From: Cupriavidus sp.
Lineage (GTDB): Bacteria; Pseudomonadota; Gammaproteobacteria; Burkholderiales; Burkholderiaceae
Length of the DNA: 64,000 bases
Direction: 5' to 3'
Assembly: GCA_031180665.1 (NCBI GenBank)
Contig: JAPSLP010000011.1
Coordinates: forward strand, 1-64,000
Program-made: the position numbers and the translations under genes
Notes under the pieces: generated by a model
Databases searched by the model: none
Told to the model about the DNA's origin: nothing
The model's input: the letters and a program-made list of their open reading frames with translations, nothing else
In this document: positions 34,152 through 45,182 of the stretch, piece after piece
How positions within the stretch are numbered: the stretch's first letter is position 1
Layout of the letters: each line of letters starts with the position of its first letter

Positions 34152-36449
34152 CTAGCGCCGGTAGGCGCCGAACCGCGCTGCGGCTTGGAGCCAGGCGTCC
34201 AGGTGCAGCGGATCGCGCGAGTCCGGCGCAAACCAGGCAGCGATCGCAACATGGACGGCATCGACGGCATCGACGGCATCCACCGGCAGGGTGGTCGCGA
34301 TACGCCACAGTGCCTGCCGGACCGCATCGAAGCGATTGCGCTCGAGGTCCGGGCGAAAATTGCCGGTCCGGCCTTCGGCCTGGACCAGCCGCGCCAGCCA
34401 GCGGCGGCGCTCGGGCGTGGTGAAGCGCGTGCGCACCAGCTCGGCGGCGCGCAGCAGCGTCGGCCTGGCCCAGCACTTGCCCAGCGCCAGGGTATCGTCG
34501 CCCGGCAGCTTGCGGGATGCCTGCTTGAGCCTGTGCAGGGTTTCCATCGCGGTACGCGCCGCGTGGGCATCGAGCCGGTCGATCAGGTCCCAGGCGCGAT
34601 CGATCGGCGCCGGCGCGCCCCCTGCCCGCAGCCAGAGGCCGTCGGTCAGTTGGGCGATCTCGGCCAGCAGCTCCGGCGGGCGGGCGGCCGGGGCGGACGC
34701 CTCCAGCACGGCCAGCATGTCCGCGGCCAACTGCGGCAAGGCGGCGTGCGCGGCCGAGGGCAGCAGCGTCGGCCCGTTTTCCAGCATGCGGCTGCAGCGA
34801 CGGGTCCAGGCGGTGGCCATTTCGCCGAGCGCTTCCCAGCAGCCCATGGCTTGCAGTTGCCGGGCCAGCGGCACCGGCACCGGCAGCAGTTCGTCGACCC
34901 ATCCGCGCAGCCCCAGCCATTGCGAAAAGGCTCGCGCCTGCGCCGGCGGCGCCAACTTCCAGATCACGGACAGGATGCGATCGGCCGGTTGATCGTCATC
35001 GGTGGCAACCCACTGCAACAACGGCAGAAATTGATGGTGACGCAGCGCCAGTTCGCCGATCGCGGAGAACATGGCTTCGGCATCGGCCGTGCCCGCTTCG
35101 CGGCCGATCGCCGCCTGGCACATCAGCGCGGCGCGCTGCTCCGGCGTCGGCGCCGTGGAGGTCAGGCAATAGGCTCGCGCACGCCGCCATGCGGGGACCG
35201 GATCGCAAGGATGCCGGCGCAGGATATGAACCAGCAGGATCGCCAGCGACGGCAGCGACCGCCGTTCGACCTCGTCCCATAGCGCGTGCCATGCCGGAGC
35301 CTGCTGTTCGCGCGGCACATGGGGGATCAGTTCGGCGCCGACATGGAGCTGCTGCGCCGTTTCCATCTGCGATGCGTGCAGATGGGCGAGCAGCGACGCG
35401 ATCGCCGGCTCGGCGCGATCGGGATCGCTCAGCAGTGTGGCCGTGGCGGTGCGGATCGACGCCCGCGCGACCGCGAAGGCGGCGTCGCCGGGCAGCGCCG
35501 CGGCGGCGTTCAACACCGCGACCCAGCACCGCAACGCCTCGTCGGGCGAAGGCGACTGGCGGTGGTACTCGCTCGCGGAGCGGTCGCCGGGCAGCAATGT
35601 CAACAGGGCGCAGAACACGCGCGCGGCGAAGGCGGCATCGCGGCCGGTTTCGCCGGCGGCGGCGAGCAGTGCGGACCAGTTCGCCGCGTAGGCCGCGTGA
35701 TCGCGCGAGCTGGCCATGACCGCGCACAGCAATGGCTCGAATCCCTGGCGCTGCTCGCTGGCGGGCAAGGCGCGCGCCACGGCCAGTGCGCGGCTGGCGT
35801 CGGGCAACAGCGTCGCAGCCAACTGCCGCACCCATGGCGCGGGCCGGGGTTCGACCGCGCGGCGCAGGGCCGCGACCCGGGCCCGGGCTCCGACCGTCAG
35901 CGGCACCATGGCAATGGCCTGTGCCAGGCGCATCCACCGCGGCTCGTCGAGCTCGCCGGTGGCGATCGGATCGGCGATGCACGTAGCCAGGGCGTCCAGC
36001 ACGGGCCCGGTCGCACCGCAGACCGTGTCGAGCCGGTCGACTACCGCTTCGATCGCGCTCCAGCGTTCGCCGTGCGGCAGTTCGGGCACGCGCGCCAGCA
36101 TGCCGGCCATCACCTGGGCGCGTCCGAATGCCGACAGGTTGGACTGCGGCAGGGCGCCCAGCTGCGCCCGCAGCGATGTCGCGGACCAGATGTCGGTGAC
36201 CTGCATCAGCGCACCATCGACGGCGGCCCGCGCCTGCAGGCTCCGGCTCAGCGCACGGCAGGCCTTGCGCTCCAGCGTGACGCGGTCATGCAGGGACAGG
36301 AACCCGACGACGTGCTCGAGGATCGATTGCGGCAGCAGGGTCAGGCAGGGGCGCGCCGTATCGGTTGCCACGGCGCGGTCGGCAGCCGCGTGGAAGGCGT
36401 TCGATGGTGAGGGCGGTGAGGACAACACGAACAGCGAAGGGTTCGGCAT
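34152..36449 (-). CDS. Large protein with an N-terminal F-box-like domain
   Basis: A 765-residue protein not recognised over most of its length. Residues 37-75 look like an F-box: [20 protein letters not shown] followed by [14 protein letters not shown], with the LP, the hydrophobic pairs, FL-x3-D and the C-R pair all in place. The first 35 residues are rich in Ser, Pro and Ala with no signal peptide. The rest (about 90-765) is helical, with many AL/WA repeats and no leucine-rich repeat pattern, perhaps an ARM/HEAT-like solenoid; a triple Val-Asp-Ala repeat lies near residue 725. AGGAG lies 7 bp before the ATG. F-box proteins bind Skp1 in eukaryotes; bacterial ones known are mainly secreted effectors. 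No hrp-type box was seen upstream. Confidence 0.7.
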   Translation of the reverse strand: MPNPSLFVLSSPPSPSNAFHAAADRAVATDTARPCLTLLPQSILEHVVGFLSLHDRVTLERKACRALSRSLQARAAVDGALMQVTDIWSATSLRAQLGALPQSNLSAFGRAQVMAGMLARVPELPHGERWSAIEAVVDRLDTVCGATGPVLDALATCIADPIATGELDEPRWMRLAQAIAMVPLTVGARARVAALRRAVEPRPAPWVRQLAATLLPDASRALAVARALPASEQRQGFEPLLCAVMASSRDHAAYAANWSALLAAAGETGRDAAFAARVFCALLTLLPGDRSASEYHRQSPSPDEALRCWVAVLNAAAALPGDAAFAVARASIRTATATLLSDPDRAEPAIASLLAHLHASQMETAQQLHVGAELIPHVPREQQAPAWHALWDEVERRSLPSLAILLVHILRRHPCDPVPAWRRARAYCLTSTAPTPEQRAALMCQAAIGREAGTADAEAMFSAIGELALRHHQFLPLLQWVATDDDQPADRILSVIWKLAPPAQARAFSQWLGLRGWVDELLPVPVPLARQLQAMGCWEALGEMATAWTRRCSRMLENGPTLLPSAAHAALPQLAADMLAVLEASAPAARPPELLAEIAQLTDGLWLRAGGAPAPIDRAWDLIDRLDAHAARTAMETLHRLKQASRKLPGDDTLALGKCWARPTLLRAAELVRTRFTTPERRRWLARLVQAEGRTGNFRPDLERNRFDAVRQALWRIATTLPVDAVDAVDAVHVAIAAWFAPDSRDPLHLDAWLQAAARFGAYRR

Positions 36450-36633
36450 CGGTCGGCTCCTGGCAGAGCAATGAGCGGGTGCGGCCAGGGCCGGAACGGC
36501 AGCGGTGGACGGCGCCCGGGGAACCGAACGATGCTCGGCGCCTGCCGCGCACGCTGTCGCGGAATCGCCGGAACGCTAGCTTTTTCGAGGACTGGCCAAC
36601 GCCCGGCGGATGCCGGCCGCTGGCCAGATGGGT

Positions 36634-36663
36634 AGGGGAGAAGGGAGGAGAGGGAGGAGAGGG
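36634..36663 (+). repeat. Thirty-base pure purine tract
   Basis: A run of A and G only, made of GGGAGGAGA-type units, lies between the F-box gene start and the stop of the response regulator gene. On the minus strand, which both genes use, it is a C/T tract within the F-box gene leader region. Confidence 0.7.
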
Positions 36664-36706
36664 CGGTGAGGGTCGAGCCGACGCCGTGTGGAACCGCTGT
36701 TGCGGA

Positions 36707-37339
36707 TCAGCTGTTGCGCGACAGCGCCAGACGCAGCAGGTCGGCCACGGTGTTGACGTTGAGCTTTTCCATGATGTTGGCGCGATGCGCCTCCACCGTC
36801 TTGATCGAGATGCCCAGATCGTCGGCGATCTGCTTGTTCAGGCGCCCGGCGACGATGCGCTCGAGCACCTGTTGTTCGCGCGTGGTCAGCTTGCCCAGCA
36901 GGTCCTGCGCGGCGCGCTGCTCGCGGGCGGCCGAATGGTCGGCCCTGGCCTTCTGCAGCATGCGCTCGACCAGCGCGCGCAGCTCGGACTCGTCGAACGG
37001 TTTCTCGATGAAGTCGATCGCGCCTTTCTTCATCGTCGATACCGCCATCGGCACGTCGCCATGCCCGGTGATGAAGACGATCGGCAGATGGATGTTCTCC
37101 GCGATCATGCGCTCCTGCAGTTCCGGACCGCTCATGCCCGGCATCCGCACGTCCAGGATCAGGCAGGAGACCTGGTTGGCATCGTAGGCGGCCAGGAACT
37201 GTTCGGCGCTGGCGAAACTGCGAACCTGGTAGCCATTGCCCTCCAGCAGCCAGGTCAGCGAGTCGCGCATCGCTTCATCGTCGTCGACGATGAAGACGGT
37301 CTCGCCGCGGTGGGGAGTTGGGTTTGGCGCTACGGTCAT
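36707..37339 (-). CDS. FixJ/NarL-type response regulator
   Basis: A two-component regulator of 210 residues. The receiver has the acidic pocket VFIVDDDEAM, phosphorylated Asp63 in CLILDVRMPGMSG, Thr in VFITGHGDVP and Lys in FIEKPF. The C-terminal LuxR-type helix-turn-helix is at about 145-205 (LTTREQQVLERIVAGRLNKQ, then SIKTVEAHRANIMEKL). It lies 136 bp downstream of the sensor kinase gene on the same strand and is surely its partner. Closest in style to FixJ/DctR/TodT proteins; targets unknown. Confidence 0.92.
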   Translation of the reverse strand: MTVAPNPTPHRGETVFIVDDDEAMRDSLTWLLEGNGYQVRSFASAEQFLAAYDANQVSCLILDVRMPGMSGPELQERMIAENIHLPIVFITGHGDVPMAVSTMKKGAIDFIEKPFDESELRALVERMLQKARADHSAAREQRAAQDLLGKLTTREQQVLERIVAGRLNKQIADDLGISIKTVEAHRANIMEKLNVNTVADLLRLALSRNS

Positions 37340-37475
37340 GAAGTCTCCTGATGCTGCGTCTGTGCGATTCGGCTAGTGTAACTCCGGCCGCCTGCGCCGC
37401 ACACCCGCCACGGCGGGGGGCGGCAAGGCGGCCGGCCGGGGGACGGTGCCGTCGATCGCGGCCTTCGTTCGGGCC

Positions 37476-40109
37476 TCACTGATCGGCAGCCTCCGGCTCC
37501 AGCGGCAGCATGATTTTAAACGTACAGCCGATCCCGTCCGCATTGTTTTCGACCCACAGCCGGCCCTGGTGCGACTCGATGATCGAGCGGCAGATATTGA
37601 GGCCCATGCCCATGCCGTCGGACTTGGTGCTGAAGAACGGCTCGAACAGCCGTTCCTTGGTAGCCTCGTCCACGCCCGGCCCCTGGTCGATCACGTCGAT
37701 GCAGACGGTCTGGCCGAGCTCGCCCTGGTCGATGCGGGCATGCAGCCGCACCACGCCCGCGGCGCGCATCGCCGGCAGGCCCGACATCGCCTCGACCGCG
37801 TTCTTCAGCAGATTGACGAGGACCTGCTCGATCAGCACCGGGTCGACATAGAGCGTCACCGGCGGAGGCGGCAGCCGGGTCAGGATCGTCACGCGACGGC
37901 GCGTCGCCTCGATGTCGGCCAGGCCCACCGCGTCGGCGACGATATCGTGCAGCGCAGTCTCGCGCCGCTGCGGCTGGCTGCGTTTGACGAAGCCCCGGAT
38001 GCGGCTGATGATCGTGCCGGCGCGCACGGCCTGGGCCGAGGTCTTCTCGAGGATGGGCATCAGGTCCTCGGGCGTGCTGCGCCCGGAGCGCAGCCGCGCC
38101 ACCGCGCCCATGCAGTAGTTGTTGATGGCCGCGAGCGGCTGGTTCAGTTCGTGCGCCAGCGACGAGGCCATCTCGCCCATGGTGGTCAGGCGGCTGGTGA
38201 ACTGCAGGCGTTCCTCGTGCTGGCGCGCCATTTCCTCGGCCGCCTTGCGCACCGTGATGTCGGTGGCGATCTGCATCTGCGCCAGATGGCCGTCGACCCA
38301 CTGGATATAGCGGCGCCGCACCTCAAACCACTTCTGCATGTCCGGCACGAAGATCTCGCGCGCGTCGGACGCATACGGCATCAGCTCGGAGGCCGGCAGG
38401 CCCGCATAGGCGTCGACGAAATCGGTGTGGTCGCTGGTGACCTGTTCCTGCTCGACCTCGCCGCCGGCTAGCTTCAGGTGGCCCTCGGGCTCCCAGCCGA
38501 ACAGCTGCCGGTAATAGCGGTTGGCGAACAGCAGCTCGGGCTTGTCGGTGGCAAGCACCGACACCGCGGCGTCCAGGCTTTCCAGCACGGTGGTGAAGCG
38601 GTCGTGCGCGGCCGCCAGTTCCTCGCGCGCGCGCTTGGGCTCGGTGATATCCGTCATCGAGCTCATCCAGCCGGTATGGCGGCCACGGCTGTCGATCAGC
38701 GGCGACACGTACATGCGGGCGAAGAAGCTGGTGCCGTCGCGGCGCATCACGCGCATCTCGTAGCCGCCGGTGGGCGACTTGCCCTGCAGCGTCAAGTCGA
38801 TCTGGCGCTGCATCTCCTGCTGGTCGTTCGGTGGCCAGTAGGGGAAGGGCGGCACGCGCCCGACCAGCTCGTGCTCCTGCCAGCCGGTCATGCGGCAGAA
38901 GGCCGGATTGACGTAGGTGATGCGCCCGTTCAGATCGAGCGCGCGCAGCCCGATCAGCATCGAGTTTTCCATCGCGCGGCGGAACGAGGTCTCGGCCAGC
39001 AGCGCGCGCTGCGCCTCGGAGCGGCGGCTGGTATGCCGCCACATGCTCCACAGGCTCCACAGCAGGAAGCACGACAGCCCCACCACCAGCCACAGCAGCA
39101 TGTTGTTGGGCAGGTTGGACGCGGGCGGATAGGCGTCGGCGCGCAGCGACAGCGAATGGCCCGGCGGATCGAGCAGTACCTCGTAGGACAGCGCGGTGGC
39201 GGGCACCGGCCGCAGCGAGGTGCTGGCGCGCAGCTGGTTGTTCTTGTCGATCAGCGAGAAGCGGTAGCGCTCGGTCAACTCGGGCGGCAGCAGATGGGTC
39301 AGGATGCCGTTGATCGAATAGAGCGCGCCGAGCGTGCCGAGGAATTCGTTGTCGCGCACGATCGGCACCTGCATCAGCATGAAGCTGTCGCCGCGTTCGT
39401 TGACCAGCGGGCGCGAATAGACCACGCGCTGCGTCTCGCGCGCGGTGTCGAAGGTGTCGAGCACGTCTGGCTCGAGGGGCTGCTCCGGCGTCTCGCGCAG
39501 CCGCGCGGCGAATTCCGAGGTCGAGGGCAGCGACCAGCGCGCGCGCCGCGTGGCGTCGAGCCAGTTGATGAAGACGATTTCCGGGTTCTCGCGCAGCACC
39601 TCCTGCGCGGCGGTGCGATAGGCGCGCTGGTCGAGCTGCGCGGCGGCGATGTCGCGCGCCAGCGAGGCGAGCTGGTCCTGATTGCTCAGCAGCGACAGCC
39701 GCACGCGTTGCTGCGCCCAGGCGGCGTCGCGATACAGCGCGTCGCGCTGCTGCTGGCGCTCGGTCTCGTGCAGCGACCACAGAATGACGCCCATCGCGCC
39801 CGAGAACAGCACGATCGCCACCAGCGGAATGAACATGAACCAGCTGGTCGCGACCAGATTGCGCCAGCGCAGCCACCACAGCCCGCGTGGCGGACCGGTG
39901 AAGGGTCGGCCATCGGCCGCCTCGTCGGCGGGACCGAGTCCCTCGAGCGCATCGAGCGGCGTCAGCGCGCTCAACTGGTCGATCGCACCGGGGCCGCCGC
40001 CACCGATCCCGGCGCCGCCGGCATCGCGGGAGGCATCGGCGGCGGGGGGAATCATCGACAGGGGTAGAGCCGGCAGCAGCCGGAGGACGAGGCGGTGGAT
40101 GGACAGCAT
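37476..40109 (-). CDS. PAS-domain sensor histidine kinase
   Basis: An inner-membrane kinase of 877 residues. One membrane helix is at about 90-112 (SWFMFIPLVAIVLFSGAMGV), a large extracytoplasmic sensor region of about 220 residues follows, and a second helix is near 345 (LLWLVVGLSCFLLWSLW). Then come two PAS domains, the first starting near FRRAMENSMLIGLRALDLNG, a phosphoacceptor His653 in SSLAHELNQPLAAINNYC and the ATPase lid motifs GMGMGLNICRSI. It resembles DctS/FixL-type kinases. Transcribed divergently from aceE, with which it shares a 489-bp control region. The start is uncertain; an ATG 18 codons later is possible. Confidence 0.9.
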   Translation of the reverse strand: MLSIHRLVLRLLPALPLSMIPPAADASRDAGGAGIGGGGPGAIDQLSALTPLDALEGLGPADEAADGRPFTGPPRGLWWLRWRNLVATSWFMFIPLVAIVLFSGAMGVILWSLHETERQQQRDALYRDAAWAQQRVRLSLLSNQDQLASLARDIAAAQLDQRAYRTAAQEVLRENPEIVFINWLDATRRARWSLPSTSEFAARLRETPEQPLEPDVLDTFDTARETQRVVYSRPLVNERGDSFMLMQVPIVRDNEFLGTLGALYSINGILTHLLPPELTERYRFSLIDKNNQLRASTSLRPVPATALSYEVLLDPPGHSLSLRADAYPPASNLPNNMLLWLVVGLSCFLLWSLWSMWRHTSRRSEAQRALLAETSFRRAMENSMLIGLRALDLNGRITYVNPAFCRMTGWQEHELVGRVPPFPYWPPNDQQEMQRQIDLTLQGKSPTGGYEMRVMRRDGTSFFARMYVSPLIDSRGRHTGWMSSMTDITEPKRAREELAAAHDRFTTVLESLDAAVSVLATDKPELLFANRYYRQLFGWEPEGHLKLAGGEVEQEQVTSDHTDFVDAYAGLPASELMPYASDAREIFVPDMQKWFEVRRRYIQWVDGHLAQMQIATDITVRKAAEEMARQHEERLQFTSRLTTMGEMASSLAHELNQPLAAINNYCMGAVARLRSGRSTPEDLMPILEKTSAQAVRAGTIISRIRGFVKRSQPQRRETALHDIVADAVGLADIEATRRRVTILTRLPPPPVTLYVDPVLIEQVLVNLLKNAVEAMSGLPAMRAAGVVRLHARIDQGELGQTVCIDVIDQGPGVDEATKERLFEPFFSTKSDGMGMGLNICRSIIESHQGRLWVENNADGIGCTFKIMLPLEPEAADQ

Positions 40110-40598
40110 GATGGGATTGACGACTGACCGGCCAGTGTAGCTCGAATGCTGCAGTGCGTCGCTTGGGGAAAGCGCCTATGCGGCACGCGCCGCCGCCGGT
40201 TCGCCCGCAAGCCGCATGGTGGCGCGGCTGGCGGTTTCGTGGTGCGTTGCCGCAATATTTCGCATCATGAGAAACGATACCGTAATTTGAAAATTTCCCT
40301 TGTGCTGCGAAATCGCCTTCCATAGAATCGGTGCCGACCGAACGATGCGGGAGGAAGGCGGTCGGACCTTGTCCGGGAGCCAGCGATCACAGGCCGGTTT
40401 GGAAGACCGATGCAGGCGGGTGCAAACCGGGCTGCAGGCCGATTTACCGGGCGCGTTTCATCCAGCGCGCGATGTACCACCGATTCGCCAGCCCATCCGC
40501 CCATCCACGCTTCGCTCCGCACCCCCGTCAGACAGCGCCAGGCCAGCCACCCACGAAAGCGGCCGTTGCTGGCGCACGCATTCCACAGGAGACGATCC
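40110..40598. promoter_or_regulatory. Divergent control region between sensor kinase and aceE
   Basis: No gene is seen in these 489 bp. A probable promoter towards aceE is TTGTGC (40300-40305), 17 bp, TAGAAT (40323-40328), set in the only AT-rich part. It implies a leader of roughly 260 nt before aceE, long enough for post-transcriptional control, although no riboswitch was recognised. Confidence 0.58.
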
Positions 40599-43286
40599 AT
40601 GTCAGCCGTACCAGAGCAGATCCTCGGCGCAGCCGGCGCCAACGACGCCGACCCGCAGGAAACCCAAGAATGGCTGGAGGCCCTGCAGGGCGTGATTGGC
40701 GCGGAAGGTAGCGAGCGCGCGGCCTTCCTGATCGACAAGCAGATCGAATATGCCCGCGTCAATGGCGTCACCCAGCCGTTCCACGCGGAAACCCCGTACA
40801 TCAACACGATCCCGGTCGAGCAGCAGGCCCGCATCCCGGGCGACCAGGACATCGAGCACCGCATCCGTTCGTACTCGCGCTGGAACGCGATGGCGATGGT
40901 GCTGCGGGCCAACAAGCACACCAACGTCGGCGGCCACATCTCGTCCTACGCGTCGGCGGCCACGCTGTACGACGTCGGCTACAACCACTTCTGGCATGCG
41001 CCGTCGGACAAGCACGGCGGCGACCTGGTCTTCGTGCAGGGCCACTCGGCTCCGGGCGTCTATTCGCGCGCCTTCCTGCTGGGCCGGCTGACCACCGAGC
41101 AGCTCGACAACTTCCGCCAGGAAGTCGACGGCAAGGGCATCTCGTCGTATCCGCACCCGTGGCTGATGCCGGACTTCTGGCAGTTCCCGACCGTGTCGAT
41201 GGGCCTGGGCCCCATCATGGCGATCTACCAGGCCCGCTTCATGAAGTACCTGCAGAGCCGCGGCCTGGTCAATACCGAAGGCCGCAAGGTCTGGGCCTTC
41301 CTCGGCGACGGCGAGACCGACGAGCCCGAATCGCTGGGCGCGATCGGCATGGCCGGCCGCGAGCAGCTGGACAACCTGGTCTTCGTCATCAACTGCAACC
41401 TGCAGCGCCTGGACGGTCCGGTGCGCGGCAACGGCAAGATCATCCAGGAACTGGAGTCGGAATTCCGCGGCGCCGGCTGGAACGTGATCAAGGTGGTCTG
41501 GGGCAGCCGCTGGGATTCGCTGCTGGCGCGCGACACCAAGGGCCTGCTGATGAAACGCATGATGGAATGCGTCGACGGCGAGTACCAGACCTTCAAGGCC
41601 AAGGACGGCGCCTACGTGCGCGAGCACTTCTTCAACACGCCCGAGCTCAAGGCGATGGTGGCCGACTGGTCCGATGACGACATCTGGCGCCTGAACCGCG
41701 GCGGCCACGATCCGCACAAGATCTACGCCGCCTACAAGGCCGCCACCGAGCACAAGGGCCAGCCGACGCTGATCCTGGCCAAGACCATCAAGGGCTACGG
41801 CATGGGCGATGCCGGCCAGGCGATGAACATCACCCACCAGCAGAAGAAGATGCCGGTCGAGGCGATCCGCCGCTTCCGCGACCAGTTCAATCTGCCGGTG
41901 CCGGACGACAAGCTGGAAGAAGTCCCGTACCTGACCTTCGAGGAAGGCTCGAAGGAACTCGAATACATGCGCGCCCGCCGCATGGAGCTCGGCGGCTATC
42001 TGCCGACGCGCCGCCAGAAGGCTGATCCGCTGCCGGTGCCCGACCTGTCGGCATTCTCGGCGCTGCTCAAGGCCACCGGCGAGGGCCGCGAGGTCTCGAC
42101 CACGATGGCCTTCGTGCGGATCCTGAACACGCTGCTCAAGGACAAGCAGATCGGCAAGCATGTGGTGCCCATCGTCCCGGACGAGTCGCGCACCTTCGGC
42201 ATGGAAGGCCTGTTCCGCCAGATCGGCATCTGGAACCAGCAGGGCCAGAAGTACGTGCCGGAAGACCATGACCAGCTGATGTTCTACAAGGAATCGCAGA
42301 CTGGCCAGGTGCTGCAGGAAGGCATCAACGAAGCCGGCGCGATGTGCGACTGGATCGCGGCCGCCACGTCGTACTCGACGCACGGCGTGCAGATGATCCC
42401 GTTCTACATCTACTACTCGATGTTCGGCATCCAGCGGATCGGCGATCTGTGCTGGGCCGCCGCCGACATGCGCTCGCGCGGCTTCCTGCTGGGCGGCACC
42501 TCGGGCCGTACCACGCTGAACGGCGAAGGCCTGCAGCACGAGGATGGCCACTCGCACGTGTTCCACGCGGTGATCCCGAACTGCATCTCGTACGACCCGA
42601 CCTTCCAGTACGAACTGGCGGTGATCATGCAGGACGGCCTGCGCCGCATGTACGCCGAGCAGGAGGACGTGTACTACTACCTGACGGTGATGAACGAGAA
42701 CTACGAACATCCGGAAATGCCGGCTGGCGTGGAGCAGGACATCGTCAAGGGCATGTACGCCTTCCGCAAGGGCGTCGAGAACAGCAACGCCCCGCGCGTG
42801 CAGCTGCTCGGCTCGGGCACGATCTTCCGCGAGGTGATCGCCGCCGCCGAACTGCTCAAGAAGGACTGGGGCGTCGAATCGGATCTGTGGAGCTGCCCGA
42901 GCTTCACCGAGCTGGCCCGCGAAGGCCAGGCCGCCGAGCGCTGGAACCTGCTGCATCCGACCGAGACGCCGCGCGAATCGCATGTGACCCAGTGCCTGAA
43001 GTCGGTGCGCGGTCCGGTGATCGCGTCGACCGACTACGTGCGTGCGTTCGCCGAGCAGATCCGCCCGTTCGTGCCGCGCCGCTACGTGGTGCTGGGCACC
43101 GACGGCTTCGGCCGCTCGGATACCCGCGAGAAGCTGCGCCACTTCTTCGAAGTGGACCGCCACTGGGTCACGCTGGCCGCCCTGAAGGCGCTCGCCGACG
43201 AGGGTGCCATCCCGCGCGACAAGGTCGCCGAGGCGATCAAGAAGTACAACCTCGACCCGAACAAGCCGAACCCGATGACGGTCTGA
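40599..43286 (+). CDS. aceE: Pyruvate dehydrogenase E1 component (homodimeric)
   Basis: Thiamine-diphosphate enzyme that decarboxylates pyruvate and passes the acetyl group to the lipoyl domains of E2. The 895-residue length and the continuous similarity to the proteobacterial single-chain E1 are clear: RNAMAMVLRANKHTNVGGHI, the ThDP motif starting GDGETDEPES at residue 236 and ending near NCNLQRLDG, and GRTTLNGEGLQHEDGHSHV. An AGGAGACG lies 7 bp before the ATG. The frame is open upstream for 63 codons but that part is not conserved. First gene of the aceE-aceF-lpdA set. Confidence 0.97.
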   Translation: MSAVPEQILGAAGANDADPQETQEWLEALQGVIGAEGSERAAFLIDKQIEYARVNGVTQPFHAETPYINTIPVEQQARIPGDQDIEHRIRSYSRWNAMAMVLRANKHTNVGGHISSYASAATLYDVGYNHFWHAPSDKHGGDLVFVQGHSAPGVYSRAFLLGRLTTEQLDNFRQEVDGKGISSYPHPWLMPDFWQFPTVSMGLGPIMAIYQARFMKYLQSRGLVNTEGRKVWAFLGDGETDEPESLGAIGMAGREQLDNLVFVINCNLQRLDGPVRGNGKIIQELESEFRGAGWNVIKVVWGSRWDSLLARDTKGLLMKRMMECVDGEYQTFKAKDGAYVREHFFNTPELKAMVADWSDDDIWRLNRGGHDPHKIYAAYKAATEHKGQPTLILAKTIKGYGMGDAGQAMNITHQQKKMPVEAIRRFRDQFNLPVPDDKLEEVPYLTFEEGSKELEYMRARRMELGGYLPTRRQKADPLPVPDLSAFSALLKATGEGREVSTTMAFVRILNTLLKDKQIGKHVVPIVPDESRTFGMEGLFRQIGIWNQQGQKYVPEDHDQLMFYKESQTGQVLQEGINEAGAMCDWIAAATSYSTHGVQMIPFYIYYSMFGIQRIGDLCWAAADMRSRGFLLGGTSGRTTLNGEGLQHEDGHSHVFHAVIPNCISYDPTFQYELAVIMQDGLRRMYAEQEDVYYYLTVMNENYEHPEMPAGVEQDIVKGMYAFRKGVENSNAPRVQLLGSGTIFREVIAAAELLKKDWGVESDLWSCPSFTELAREGQAAERWNLLHPTETPRESHVTQCLKSVRGPVIASTDYVRAFAEQIRPFVPRRYVVLGTDGFGRSDTREKLRHFFEVDRHWVTLAALKALADEGAIPRDKVAEAIKKYNLDPNKPNPMTV

Positions 43287-43463
43287 TCCGGCTGTCACTC
43301 CCGCGAACCCCCGGGCACGGCAACGCCGCACCCGGGTCGCCCGGGCCTTGCCTGGGCGTTGTCCAGTAAATGGACGGGGCGCCGCGGCGTGACAAGGCAC
43401 GTGCGTCAAAGTAATCTCGACGCTCTTGTCATCACGCGCGCCGTCCTGTCCAGGAGACACTGA

Positions 43464-45158
<1,695 letters not shown>

Positions 45159-45182
45159 GCGGCCCGGCCACAGGAGCAAAGC

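Noticed and set aside
36450..36706. A hrp_II-type box (TTCG-N16-TTCG) upstream of the F-box gene
   Set aside because: TTCG occurs but without a partner at the right spacing.
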